Positions 1-7,549 of a stretch of 16,005 nt of DNA are shown one piece after another (the stretch's first letter is position 1; every line of letters starts with the position of its first letter). The notes under the pieces are model-generated. The model was not told the origin of the DNA and made no database searches. It saw only the letters and a list, made by a program, of their open reading frames with translations. Both the position numbers and the translations under genes were made by a program. This stretch comes from NAT127 sp041655035 (lineage in GTDB: Bacteria; Pseudomonadota; Gammaproteobacteria; Pseudomonadales; Porticoccaceae). Location: NCBI GenBank assembly GCA_041655035.1, contig JBAZCN010000075.1, positions 1 to 16,005 on the forward strand, written 5' to 3'.

Positions 1-162
1 CGCGCGCTGGTGCTCGAATCCGCCCGGCGTGTCGTCGCGCAGAACCAGCGCGAAGGCGGCAAGCTGCTTGACCTGGCCAGCCGGCTGCATCGGCTGGGCG
101 ATGTCTGCGCGGTGCTTGCCCCCGAGATGGTCGCCAGGCAACCGCTGTGTAGCGTGGACTAA
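1..162 (+). CDS. C-terminal 53 residues of an unidentified protein (5' end outside window)
   Basis: Frame 1 is open from the first base to a TAA at 160-162, giving 53 residues that end in ...RQPLCSVD. The fragment is rich in Ala, Leu, Arg and Val (RALVLESARRVV..., LASRLHRLGDV) and looks helical, with codon use like the other genes here. There is no recognisable motif, so I do not assign a family. The reading frame matches neither the overlapping 29-538 frame nor the repeat array that follows. It is the gene immediately before the REP-like array, so the array lies in its 3' flank. It could also be an accidental open frame, but the GC-rich third positions and the clean stop just before the repeats favour a real gene end. 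Confidence 0.5.
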   Translation, partial: RALVLESARRVVAQNQREGGKLLDLASRLHRLGDVCAVLAPEMVARQPLCSVD

Positions 163-194
163 GTGCATTCCTCGCTGGCTCCCGTGCTGGTACC

Positions 195-505
195 TTAGAG
201 TGCCGACGGAGGAGGCGCACCGTCGATGTTTCGGGGATTCCGCCGGTGCGCTTCATTCTTCAGCGCACCCTATGGGGGTGGGTGCGGCGGTCCAGTGTGG
301 CAGTGCCATAGGGGGCCGCCGGCGGAGGAGGCGCACCGCCGATGTTTCGGGGATTCCGCCGGTGCGCTTCATTCTTCAGCGCACCCTATGGGGTGGGTGC
401 GGCGGTCCAGTGTGGCAGTGCCATAGGGTGCCGCCGACGGAGGAGGCGCACCGCCGATGTTTCGGGGATTCCGCCGGTGCGCTTCATTCTTCAGCACACC
501 CTATG
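195..505. repeat. Tandem array of REP-like palindromes (BIME-type), three 115-116 bp units
   Basis: Six imperfect palindromes of about 30 bp alternate in orientation: forward at 195-221, 307-337 and 422-452; reverse at 245-274, 361-390 and 476-505. Each reverse copy runs GGTGCGC...GCRCACCCTATG, and each forward copy runs CATAGGG...GGCGCACC. The forward-to-reverse spacer is about 23 bp and contains GATGTTTCGGGGATTCC. The reverse-to-forward spacer is about 31 bp and rich in GGTGCGGCGGTCC. The GATGTTTCGG anchor falls at 225, 341 and 456, giving periods of 116 and 115 bp. The first forward copy has lost its CATAGG end, and the last unit trails off in a partial spacer up to about 531. The array fills the 428-bp gap between the partial gene and the beta-CASP gene. 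The same palindromes recur at 9216-9279 and 10250-10340. Known REP/BIME elements mobilised by RAYT transposases often start GTAG before the palindrome; here the tetranucleotide is ATAG. Confidence 0.85.
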
Positions 506-589
506 GGTGCGGGTGTGGTGCTCCAGGGTGGAGGGTGACTCGGGTTTTTGTGGACGCAGGCTTTGGGTGACTATCGATAGGAGTTTGCC

Positions 590-1984
590 ATGGCAAGGAT
601 CAGCCATCACGGCGCGGTGACCGGGGTTACCGGCTCGTGCCACCAGTTGCATTTGCCGGGAGAGGCTTCTCTGCTGGTCGATTGCGGTTTGTTCCAGGGC
701 GCGGAGTCGAGCGATGCCGAAAACGGCGCCCCGGTGATCGATTTTTCGATCGCCGGTGTGCGGGCACTGGTGGTGACCCACTGCCATGTCGATCACTGCG
801 GGCGTATCCCCTGGCTCTTGGCCGCCGGATTTACCGGGCCGATCTACGCCACCGAAGCGACCGCCAGATTGCTGCCGATGGTGCTCGAGGATGCTCTCAA
901 GGTCGGTGTTACCCGCAATCAATCGTTGCTCGACAATGTCCTGGCGAGGCTCGCCCGCCAACTGGTCGGCGTGCCTTACCGGCACTGGTTTCAGCTGGTG
1001 AACGAGGAGGGCGTCGAGGTCCGCGGGCGCTTCCAGGTGGCGGGTCATATCCTTGGCTCGGCCTACGTGGAGTGCGATGTGCGGTGTGGCGCCGAGCGTG
1101 AGAGGGTGGTGTTTTCCGGCGATCTCGGGGCGCCCTGGACACCGCTGCTGCCGGCGCCGAAACCCCCGTCGCGGGCCGACACCCTGGTGATCGAAAGCAC
1201 CTATGGCGACAGCCTGCACGAGGGGCGCCGCCAGCGGCGCAAACGGCTGCGCGAGGTGATCGAGCACTGCTACCGCGATGGAGGCGTGGTGTTGATTCCC
1301 GCTTTCAGCATTGGCCGCACCCAGGAACTGCTGTACGAGATCGAAACCCTCATCCACAGCCAGTCCCGCAACAGCGCGCCCGGAGCATTGTCGTGGCGGG
1401 ATGTGGCGGTGATCGTCGATTCGCCGCTGGCCGCCGATTTTACCCGAGCCTATGTCGAACTGCGCGCCCTGTGGGATGCCGAGGCGCTGGGGCGGACGCG
1501 CTCGGGACGCCATCCGCTGTCCTTCGAACAGCTGCTGACCGTCAACAGCCACGACGATCACCTGCGCCTGGTCAATCATTTCCGGGCGACGGCGAGGCCG
1601 GCCATCGTCATCGCCGCCAGTGGCATGTGCGCCGGTGGCCGGATCGTCAATTATCTGAAAGCCTTGTTGCCGGACCCGCGCACCGATGTGATTTTCGTCG
1701 GCTATCAGGCGCGCGGCACGCCGGGGCGGGATATCCAGCATTACGGCCCGAAGGGCGGTTATGTGGTACTGGATGGCGAACGGGTTAATATCCGTGCCGG
1801 TGTGCATACCCTCAGTGGATATTCCGCCCACGCCGACCAGGGTGACCTGGTGCGTTTCGTGAAGGGTATACGCAAGGGGCCGTCGAATGTGCGCATCGTC
1901 CACGGCGACGAGGAGGCCAAGCAGGCACTGGCGGCAAGGCTGCGCCGGGAATTGCCCGCCGCGACAATCGACATACCTGGATGA
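590..1984 (+). CDS. beta-CASP metallo-beta-lactamase fold RNase-like protein (YSH1/COG1236 type)
   Basis: This 464-residue protein has the complete set of zinc-binding motifs of metallo-beta-lactamase hydrolases. These are HCHVDH at residues 64-69, a His in GHILGS (H153) and an Asp in GDLG (D178). The beta-CASP insert follows, with ESTYGDS, PAFSIGRTQE and DSPLA. The C-terminal RNA-metabolism part has ASGMCAGGR, GYQARGT, GYSAHAD (410-416, H414) and VHGDEEAK (H438). In this family the fold cleaves RNA as an endonuclease or 5'-exonuclease, relatives being CPSF-73/YSH1 and RNase J. Cytoplasmic RNA processing is therefore the likely role, though the substrate is unknown. There is no signal peptide or membrane segment. 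ATG 590 follows TAGGAG at 579-584 at a good distance. The last codons form the first unit of a 14-bp tandem repeat, so the stop at 1982-1984 lies inside that repeat. Family is confident; function in this organism is inferred. Confidence 0.92.
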   Translation: MARISHHGAVTGVTGSCHQLHLPGEASLLVDCGLFQGAESSDAENGAPVIDFSIAGVRALVVTHCHVDHCGRIPWLLAAGFTGPIYATEATARLLPMVLEDALKVGVTRNQSLLDNVLARLARQLVGVPYRHWFQLVNEEGVEVRGRFQVAGHILGSAYVECDVRCGAERERVVFSGDLGAPWTPLLPAPKPPSRADTLVIESTYGDSLHEGRRQRRKRLREVIEHCYRDGGVVLIPAFSIGRTQELLYEIETLIHSQSRNSAPGALSWRDVAVIVDSPLAADFTRAYVELRALWDAEALGRTRSGRHPLSFEQLLTVNSHDDHLRLVNHFRATARPAIVIAASGMCAGGRIVNYLKALLPDPRTDVIFVGYQARGTPGRDIQHYGPKGGYVVLDGERVNIRAGVHTLSGYSAHADQGDLVRFVKGIRKGPSNVRIVHGDEEAKQALAARLRRELPAATIDIPG

Positions 1985-2071
1985 TAGTACCTGGATGACA
2001 GTACCTGGATGACAATAGCTGGACAAGAATGCCCGGATAATAATGCCCGGATAATAATGCCCGGGCAAAAA
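1974..2071. repeat. Degenerate 14-bp tandem repeat, seven units, spanning the end of the beta-CASP gene
   Basis: Seven consecutive 14-mers can be laid out without gaps: TACCTGGATGATAG (1974), TACCTGGATGACAG (1988), TACCTGGATGACAA (2002), TAGCTGGACAAGAA (2016), TGCCCGGATAATAA (2030), TGCCCGGATAATAA (2044) and TGCCCGGGCAAAAA (2058). The consensus is roughly TRCCYGGATRAYAR. Drift is gradual from the first to the last unit, with two identical neighbours in the middle. Because 14 is not a multiple of three, the repeat is not coding. The first unit supplies the last two codons and the TGA stop of the upstream gene. The rest lies in the 170-bp gap before pgi. It could be a slippage-prone minisatellite, a protein-binding array or an mRNA 3'-end element; nothing visible decides between these. 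Confidence 0.85.
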
Positions 2072-2157
2072 ACTGAACAAAAAGTTGGTGGTGGAAGGGA
2101 GCAAACCAGGCCGCCGGTGACTCTGAGAAAGCAAGCCATAGGGAATAGAATGCCGTG

Positions 2158-3783
2158 ATGAAAGATACCGACGCTGCCCAGACCGCCCCCAAGCCGGCAA
2201 ACCCGACCCGCACCCGCGCCTGGCAGGAGCTGGCGGCATTGGCGGCCCAGGGGCGCGACAATCCTATCGCCGGTTATTTCCGTGTTGATCGCGAGCGCGC
2301 GCAGCGCTACAGCCTGCGCTGCGGCGAGCTGTTTCTGGATTACTCCAAGAACCGTGTCGACGACGAAGTACTTGGCAAGCTGCTGGCGCTGGCTGCCGAG
2401 ATGCGCCTGCCGGCGGCGGTGCGTGCGATGTTCGACGGTGACAACGTCAATGTCACCGAGCGGCGCCCGGCCCTCCATATGGCCCTGAGGGGCGCCAGTG
2501 ATCCCCTCGGCCGGGGCAGTGCGGACTGGGCCGGGGCGGTGGCGGGTGAACTGGAGAAAATGCGCGATCTGAGCGAGCAGGTACGCAGCGGCGCGTTCCG
2601 GGGCGCGACCGGCATGGCTATCACCGACGTGATCAATATCGGTATCGGCGGTTCGGACATGGGGCCGAAGATGGTCTGCCGGGCGCTTCGCGAATACGGC
2701 CATCCGGGGATTCGCTGCCATTTCATCGCCAACGTGGATGGCGCCGAAATCCACAGTCTGCTGGCGGGGCTCGATCCGCAAAGCACGCTGGTGATCGTGG
2801 CCAGCAAATCCTTTACCACCCAGGAGACGCGGCTCAACACCGAGACCACCCTGGCCTGGTTCGAAAACACCCTGGGGCTGCCGCGCAGCGAGGTACTGCG
2901 CCATTTTATCGGTATTACCGAAAACGTCCCGCTGGCCCGGGAGTTTGGCCTTGTCGACCCGCAGATATTCAAGATGTGGGACTGGGTCGGCGGCCGTTAT
3001 TCGCTGTGGTCATCGATCGGCCTGGTGATCGCCATCAGTATCGGTTTTGACGGCTTCGATCAGCTGCTGGCGGGTGCAGCCGCGATGGACAGGCATTTTT
3101 ACACGGCGCCGCTGGCGGAGAATATGCCGGTGATGCTGGCGCTGCTGGGGATCTGGTACCGCAATTTCCTGGGCGCCGAAACCCAGGCGGTGGTGCCCTA
3201 TTGCCAGCGCCTCGGCGATTTTATCGGCCACCTTCAGCAACTCGATATGGAGAGCTGCGGCAAGTCCGTTTCTGTCGACGGCGAAGCGGTGGACTACGCC
3301 ACCGGCACGGTCATCTGGGGGCAGACCGGCACCAACGGCCAGCACTCGTTTTTCCAGTTGATCCACCAGGGCACGCACCTGATTCCGGTGGATTTCATCG
3401 GAGTGATCGCCGACCCGCTGAGCGATCCGGCACACCACCGGCCGCTGTTGTCCCATATGCTTGCCCAGGCGGCGGCCCTGATGGAAGGGCGCAGCGGCGA
3501 GGATCTGCCCGCCGCACAATACCAGCCCGGCAACCGGCCGTCGAATGTGCTGCTGCTGGATCGGCTCACACCCTATAACCTCGGCAGCCTGATTGCCCTG
3601 TATGAGCACAAGGTGTTTTGCCAGGGCGTGATCTGGCATATCAACCCCTTCGACCAGTGGGGCGTGGAACTGGGCAAGGCGATCGCGCGGCGGCTGCTAT
3701 CCGGCGGTGCCGAAGAACTCGCCGGGCTCGATCCTTCGACCCGGCGGCTGTTGGCTCTTATCGAGGGGCATGAGCAGAGCTAG
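2158..3783 (+). CDS. pgi: Glucose-6-phosphate isomerase
   Basis: Pgi interconverts glucose-6-phosphate and fructose-6-phosphate in the cytoplasm, for glycolysis and gluconeogenesis. The 541-residue product matches the E. coli enzyme (549 residues) along its whole length. Shared landmarks are DYSKNR near the N-terminus, NIGIGGSDMGP in the phosphate-binding region, SKSFTTQET, and the PGI signature WDWVGGRYSLWSSIG. Catalytic residues are present: Glu in DMESCGK (E365), His in GTNGQHSF (H396) and Lys in FDQWGVELGK (K507). The start is ambiguous between GTG 2155 and the adjacent ATG 2158. Neither has a strong ribosome-binding site (only TAGGGA about 13 bases upstream), and I chose ATG. The upstream gap carries the 14-bp repeat. 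The TAG stop overlaps the TAG stop of the convergent phosphotransferase-like gene in one CTAG, leaving no room for a terminator between them. Confidence 0.97.
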   Translation: MKDTDAAQTAPKPANPTRTRAWQELAALAAQGRDNPIAGYFRVDRERAQRYSLRCGELFLDYSKNRVDDEVLGKLLALAAEMRLPAAVRAMFDGDNVNVTERRPALHMALRGASDPLGRGSADWAGAVAGELEKMRDLSEQVRSGAFRGATGMAITDVINIGIGGSDMGPKMVCRALREYGHPGIRCHFIANVDGAEIHSLLAGLDPQSTLVIVASKSFTTQETRLNTETTLAWFENTLGLPRSEVLRHFIGITENVPLAREFGLVDPQIFKMWDWVGGRYSLWSSIGLVIAISIGFDGFDQLLAGAAAMDRHFYTAPLAENMPVMLALLGIWYRNFLGAETQAVVPYCQRLGDFIGHLQQLDMESCGKSVSVDGEAVDYATGTVIWGQTGTNGQHSFFQLIHQGTHLIPVDFIGVIADPLSDPAHHRPLLSHMLAQAAALMEGRSGEDLPAAQYQPGNRPSNVLLLDRLTPYNLGSLIALYEHKVFCQGVIWHINPFDQWGVELGKAIARRLLSGGAEELAGLDPSTRRLLALIEGHEQS

Positions 3784-5165
3784 CGCGTATTCCGCTCCCG
3801 TATCTTCTGCAGCATCAGCCCTGTGCCCCAGCTGGAAGTGCCGCAGCCTCGCAGTAGAAAATCCTGACGCAGCAGCCAGTGGTGGAAATAGTCCACCAGC
3901 GCCGCGTCGTGCTCGGGGCCGGCCGCGTTGACGAAATCCATTAGCGCCTGTTCCGCGTGCTCTGCCTCGGCGAAGGGCTTGCCCAGCAGTGTCGACGCGG
4001 CGTCGAGGTTGGCGTCGTGGATGGCGCGACCATAGAGGTTGGCCCGTTCCACGTAGCGCGCCAGCGAGTCGGCCTTGCCCATTTCGTAATCCGCCATCTC
4101 GCCGCTGCCGCCGAGGCGGGGCAGGCTGTTGAGCAGGTGCCTGGGCGCGGCGCTGTACATCAACGGCGAAGCGTCGGGTGGCGTGATGTCGCCGAGTCCG
4201 AGGCCGAGGATTTCGGCAATCGCGTTGATGGCCCAGCGACTGGTGCCGACACTGAAACTCAGGTAGGCCACGTAGTCGTCGTTGATATCCGGATCGAAGG
4301 CCAGCGGCCACAGCAGAAAGCCGTTGACCGCGCAAAAGCCGGCGGTGTGATATTCCACGGTGTTCTTGTCGAGGATATCGCCGGTCAGTTGTTCGTAGTG
4401 GTCCATCAGGGTGTTGATGTCCCCCAGGGGCTCGGTGCTGTCGCGCAGACGCATGCCGGCAAACTCCGCCAGCGGATCGCCGACATAGCCCACTTCAAAG
4501 TCGATCAGCCCGGTGAGCCGGTCATCCTGGAACAGGAACTGGCCGGAGTCGGCGGTGATGAAGGCGGCGCGCTGGCGATGCTTCGGCACGTTGCGGGTCA
4601 CCCAGCGCCAGATGAATTCCATCAGCGCGAAGGGACGCCCCGCCATGCGCTGGCGGTAGATCTGTTCGCAGGGCTGGTAGAGGTTGAGGGCGATGGCCTC
4701 GGAGGTTTCCGGTACCGGCAGCCCGATGGCGCCGAATTCGGCCAGCGGTATTCTGTGCAAGGCCTCCAGGGCCTCGACGTATTGGGTGCGAATGGCGTCG
4801 CGGGCGCTATCGCTGGCTGCGGTGGTGAGATTGATCTGCCCCGGTATCAGGTCCATGACGATGGCGATCGGGTCGTCCATCATACCGTAGACATGGGGTA
4901 CCGGAATCCCGTGGCTTTCGAGAATATCGTGGACCTTGGCCTCCTGGTGAAGGTCCATCGGGCCGACATAGTTCTTGCCTTTCTCGGCGCGGACATGGAT
5001 GCGGCGGGGTTCGCCGTCGATGATCATGTCGACGTCCCAGGCTGGCCGCCAGCGGGCCTGGCGACTGAACCGGGTGATGGTGCCGGGCACCATGCGCAGC
5101 AGGTTGTCGCGGATTTTCTGGTCGAGGTCGTCGATCTGTGCCGGGTCAGAAGGCTCTGGGGGCAT
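3780..5165 (-). CDS. APH-fold phosphotransferase-like protein with degenerate catalytic loop
   Basis: About 461 residues with the aminoglycoside-phosphotransferase/choline-kinase fold. The N-lobe has RIHVRAEKG, then LHQEAKVHDILESHGIPVPHVYG and the hinge-like IVMDLIPG. The C-lobe has LEALHRIPLAEFG, a catalytic-loop region and GLIDFEVGYVGDPLAEFAGMR. In typical APH proteins the catalytic loop is HGDxxxxN; here it is TADSGQFLF (D206 in this numbering), with His, Gly and Asn replaced. The Mg-binding Asp in IDFE (D222) is kept. About 130 further residues beyond the usual APH length form a helical C-terminal extension. Substrate is unknown, and real kinase activity is uncertain. An upstream in-frame ATG at 5186 would add 7 residues, but ATG 5165 has AAGGA exactly 7 bases upstream (complement of 5173-5177) and the other has no Shine-Dalgarno. 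It lies 72 bp after the molybdoenzyme on the same strand, so cotranscription is likely. Antibiotic resistance should not be assumed. Confidence 0.85.
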   Translation of the reverse strand: MPPEPSDPAQIDDLDQKIRDNLLRMVPGTITRFSRQARWRPAWDVDMIIDGEPRRIHVRAEKGKNYVGPMDLHQEAKVHDILESHGIPVPHVYGMMDDPIAIVMDLIPGQINLTTAASDSARDAIRTQYVEALEALHRIPLAEFGAIGLPVPETSEAIALNLYQPCEQIYRQRMAGRPFALMEFIWRWVTRNVPKHRQRAAFITADSGQFLFQDDRLTGLIDFEVGYVGDPLAEFAGMRLRDSTEPLGDINTLMDHYEQLTGDILDKNTVEYHTAGFCAVNGFLLWPLAFDPDINDDYVAYLSFSVGTSRWAINAIAEILGLGLGDITPPDASPLMYSAAPRHLLNSLPRLGGSGEMADYEMGKADSLARYVERANLYGRAIHDANLDAASTLLGKPFAEAEHAEQALMDFVNAAGPEHDAALVDYFHHWLLRQDFLLRGCGTSSWGTGLMLQKIRERNTR

Positions 5166-5237
5166 TTGTTGTTCCTTGGTTGTCATTCGAAGTCGGAAGA
5201 CTGACGTGTAAGAGCGGTGCAGCGGACGGCTGTTTCA

Positions 5238-7469
5238 TCAGCTATCCCCGGGCCGGTGCTCGGGCCTTGGGCTCAGCGTCACCACGATCCCGTTCACCAC
5301 GGCATTGCCCGAGGGCGCGTCCATCAGGCTGCCGGGACTCAGGCGGTTGCTGTTGGCTCCGGCATGTCTGCTGGCTACCCGCATGCTGGCGCCTTCTGTG
5401 TCGTGGCCCCAGCCGTGGGGCAGGCTGACCACGCCGGGCACGATATGGGGGGTGATTTCCGCGGGCACGGTGATGCGGCCCTCGCTGCTGGCGACGCTGA
5501 CTGGCTCGTTGTCGGCGATGCCGAGGCGGGCGGCGTCGTCGGGATGGATGAGCAGGGTGCAGCGGTGGCGGCCGCGCATCAGGCCATCGACGTTGTGCAT
5601 CCACGAATTCATCGATGACAGCTGGCGGCGGCTGACCAGCACCATCTCCGGTGGCGGGCGGCCCATGGCGGCCTTGAGGCGGGGCAGGTCATCGACGATG
5701 TGTTGTGGCGCCAGCTCGATTTTACCGGACGGCGTTTTCACCACTGTGTCCACTGTGGCTGTGGTGGCGCCGAGCTCGATACCCTGGGGCGCGGCCTTGA
5801 ACGTCGCCAGGGTCAGGCCGTCGGGATTTTCGCCGAAGCGGTCGCCATAGGGGCCGATGCGAATGGCGAGATCGAGAATGCGCTCGGGGCCGCGCAGGGG
5901 CAGGGCGGAGGTGGCGATCGGCGGGTCGATGCCGACATGACGGCAGAGGCTGGCGAAGTACTCGTCGTCGAGGGTGGCGATGTCGATATCGCTGTTCTTT
6001 GCTCCGCCGCACAGCGCGCCGAGCCTCAGGATCACTTCCCAGTCCTCCACCCAGCCCGGCGGTGGGGGAAACAATTGGGGGGAATAGTGGCCGCCGCTGG
6101 TGAGGCAGAACACCCAGGCCCAGACGTCCCAGTGGGGCTGCTCCAGCACCGAGGCGGTGGGCAGGATCACGTGGGCATGGCGGGTGGTTTCGTTGAGATA
6201 AACATCCACGCTGATCATGCATTCCAGGTCGGCGAGGGCTTTTTCGATGCGCCCGGCACTGGGAGCGGAGAGCGCCGGGTTGGCGGCGACGGTCACCAGC
6301 CCGCGAATCTGACCTTCACCGGGGGTATCGATCTCCTCGGCAAAACAGCCGGCGGGCATTTGCCCGAGCACGATCGGGGCGCCGCTCACCCGGGTCTTGC
6401 CGAGCAGCACCGGCGCGTCGCTGGGGAATGGCGGGGTGAGCAGCAGGTGCGGTGCCGTCTCGGTGCTCCAGCGGGTGCCGCCCTCCCGGTCGAGGTTGCC
6501 GGTGAGAATGGCCACCACGTCGATCAGCCAGGATGACAGCGTGCCGAATTCCTGGGTGCAGAGGCCGATGCGGCCATAGATCACGGCGCTCGGCGCCGCG
6601 GCGATCTCCCTGGTCAGGGTACGGATGGCGGTGGCGGACAGGCCGCAGAACTCCGCGACCTTTTCCGGAGGGAAGTCGACCGCCAGTTCGCGGACCTGCT
6701 CGAGGCCGTTGAGCCTGCCGTCGAGGTGGCGCAAATTGACCAGTTGCTCGGCAAACAAGGTATGCACGCTGGCCAGCAACAGCGCGGCATCGGTGCCGGG
6801 CCGGATGCCGAGCCACTGATCGGCCTTTTGCGCGGTGCCGGTCTCCACCGGGTCGACCACGATGACCCGGCCGCCGCGCCGGCGCAGATCGGCAAGCCCT
6901 TTCATCACGTTGCGGTGGGCAAAGATGCTGCCCTTGGAACTGGCTGGGTTGCCGCCGAAGAGCACGAACAGTTGGGTATTGTCGAGGTCGGGAACGGGGA
7001 TTTTCCACATATCGCCGTACATCAGCTGGCAGCTGAGGTTCTTCGGTTGCTGGTCGACGGTCGACGAGCTGTAGATATTGCCAATCCGCGCCAGGCGTAA
7101 AAACTCCCCCACATAGCGGGTGAGGCCGAAGCATTTGGCGATCATATTGCCCAGATAGGCGGCCATGGCGCCGTGACCGTGGCGCTCGAGCACTCCGTGG
7201 ATCAGGGTTTCACAGCGTTCGAACGCTTCATCCCAGGTCGCCTCGCGCCACTCGTCGCGGTCGCGGATCATCGGGCTGCGCAGGCGGTCCGGGTCGTGGT
7301 GGAGGTCCCCGAGGGTGGTGCCCTTGGGACAGATATGGCCCCGGCTCCACACATTGTCGTGGTCGGGACGCACCGACTGCACCCGGCCCTCTTCAGTGGC
7401 GACGATCACGCCACACATGCCCTCACAGATAGGACAGGTGCGGCGCTGGGTCTGAATGGCGGTAGTCAT
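5238..7469 (-). CDS. Molybdopterin-dependent oxidoreductase, catalytic subunit (DMSO reductase superfamily)
   Basis: The 743-residue protein begins with a [4Fe-4S] site, C12-x2-C15-x3-C19-x27-C47, followed by PKG, as in formate dehydrogenase and nitrate reductase large subunits. The central molybdopterin domains include GNPASSKGS, VVDPVETGTAQKADQWLGIRPG, GNLDREGGTRW and NETTRHAHVILPTASVLE. The C-terminal dinucleotide-binding domain (about 600-735) has MNSWMHNVDGLM, LLIHPDDAARLGI and SLPHGWGHD. The region expected to supply the Mo ligand reads DQQPKNLSCQLMYG (139-152); I cannot say which residue, if any, binds the metal. No twin-arginine signal is visible, so the enzyme is probably cytoplasmic. 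No small FeS or membrane subunit is adjacent, so it would be a stand-alone enzyme that uses a soluble partner or does non-redox chemistry. Start ATG 7469 has a GGGGGA stretch just upstream. It lies 80 bp after the epoxide-hydrolase-like gene and 72 bp before the phosphotransferase-like gene. The substrate is unknown. Confidence 0.93.
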   Translation of the reverse strand: MTTAIQTQRRTCPICEGMCGVIVATEEGRVQSVRPDHDNVWSRGHICPKGTTLGDLHHDPDRLRSPMIRDRDEWREATWDEAFERCETLIHGVLERHGHGAMAAYLGNMIAKCFGLTRYVGEFLRLARIGNIYSSSTVDQQPKNLSCQLMYGDMWKIPVPDLDNTQLFVLFGGNPASSKGSIFAHRNVMKGLADLRRRGGRVIVVDPVETGTAQKADQWLGIRPGTDAALLLASVHTLFAEQLVNLRHLDGRLNGLEQVRELAVDFPPEKVAEFCGLSATAIRTLTREIAAAPSAVIYGRIGLCTQEFGTLSSWLIDVVAILTGNLDREGGTRWSTETAPHLLLTPPFPSDAPVLLGKTRVSGAPIVLGQMPAGCFAEEIDTPGEGQIRGLVTVAANPALSAPSAGRIEKALADLECMISVDVYLNETTRHAHVILPTASVLEQPHWDVWAWVFCLTSGGHYSPQLFPPPPGWVEDWEVILRLGALCGGAKNSDIDIATLDDEYFASLCRHVGIDPPIATSALPLRGPERILDLAIRIGPYGDRFGENPDGLTLATFKAAPQGIELGATTATVDTVVKTPSGKIELAPQHIVDDLPRLKAAMGRPPPEMVLVSRRQLSSMNSWMHNVDGLMRGRHRCTLLIHPDDAARLGIADNEPVSVASSEGRITVPAEITPHIVPGVVSLPHGWGHDTEGASMRVASRHAGANSNRLSPGSLMDAPSGNAVVNGIVVTLSPRPEHRPGDS

Positions 7470-7488
7470 GTTATCCCCCGGGAACCTG

Positions 7489-7532
7489 CGAAAGCGCTCG
7501 GCTCAGCTGCGATCAGCTATCGAGCGCTTTCG
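7489..7532. promoter_or_regulatory. Long inverted repeat between the LEH-like gene and the molybdoenzyme gene
   Basis: Two perfect 12-bp arms, CGAAAGCGCTCG at 7489-7500 and CGAGCGCTTTCG at 7521-7532, enclose a 20-base loop. The loop itself holds a 5-bp stem, AGCTG (7505-7509) and CAGCT (7514-7518) around CGAT. In the minus-strand transcript it sits in the 80-base leader of the molybdoenzyme gene and ends about 19 bases before its start codon. No T-run follows, so it is not a standard intrinsic terminator. It could instead be an mRNA-processing or stability element, an attenuator-like structure or a dyad operator. Confidence 0.6.
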
Positions 7533-7549
7533 TGCCTGCAACGTGAACC

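Noticed and set aside
195..505. CRISPR array
   Set aside because: The units are 115-116 bp with both repeat and spacer parts conserved and palindromes in alternating orientation; there are no unique spacers and no cas genes.
29..538. 169-residue open frame with repeated protein segments across the left end
   Set aside because: It is created by the REP-like array, and equivalent repeated open frames arise in other phases; the upstream part overlaps the better-supported frame 1 gene end.
2030..2071. Intrinsic terminator after the beta-CASP gene
   Set aside because: TGCCCGGGCA followed by an A-run resembles one, but the palindrome has no loop and the A-run is on the wrong strand for a U-tract in the sense transcript.
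491..2239. 582-residue minus-strand open frame opposite the beta-CASP gene
   Set aside because: The opposite strand has a full set of conserved beta-CASP motifs; the antisense protein is low-complexity and includes the translated 14-bp repeat. It is a GC-rich shadow.
3780..5165. Antibiotic-resistance aminoglycoside phosphotransferase
   Set aside because: Only the fold is shared; the catalytic loop is altered and the context is metabolic, so a resistance role is not supported.
3957..5204. 415-residue plus-strand open frame opposite the phosphotransferase-like gene
   Set aside because: It mirrors the real gene codon by codon and has no recognisable domain. The same applies to the antisense frames at 5700-6536, 8056-9246, 9114-10178 and 14339-15529.
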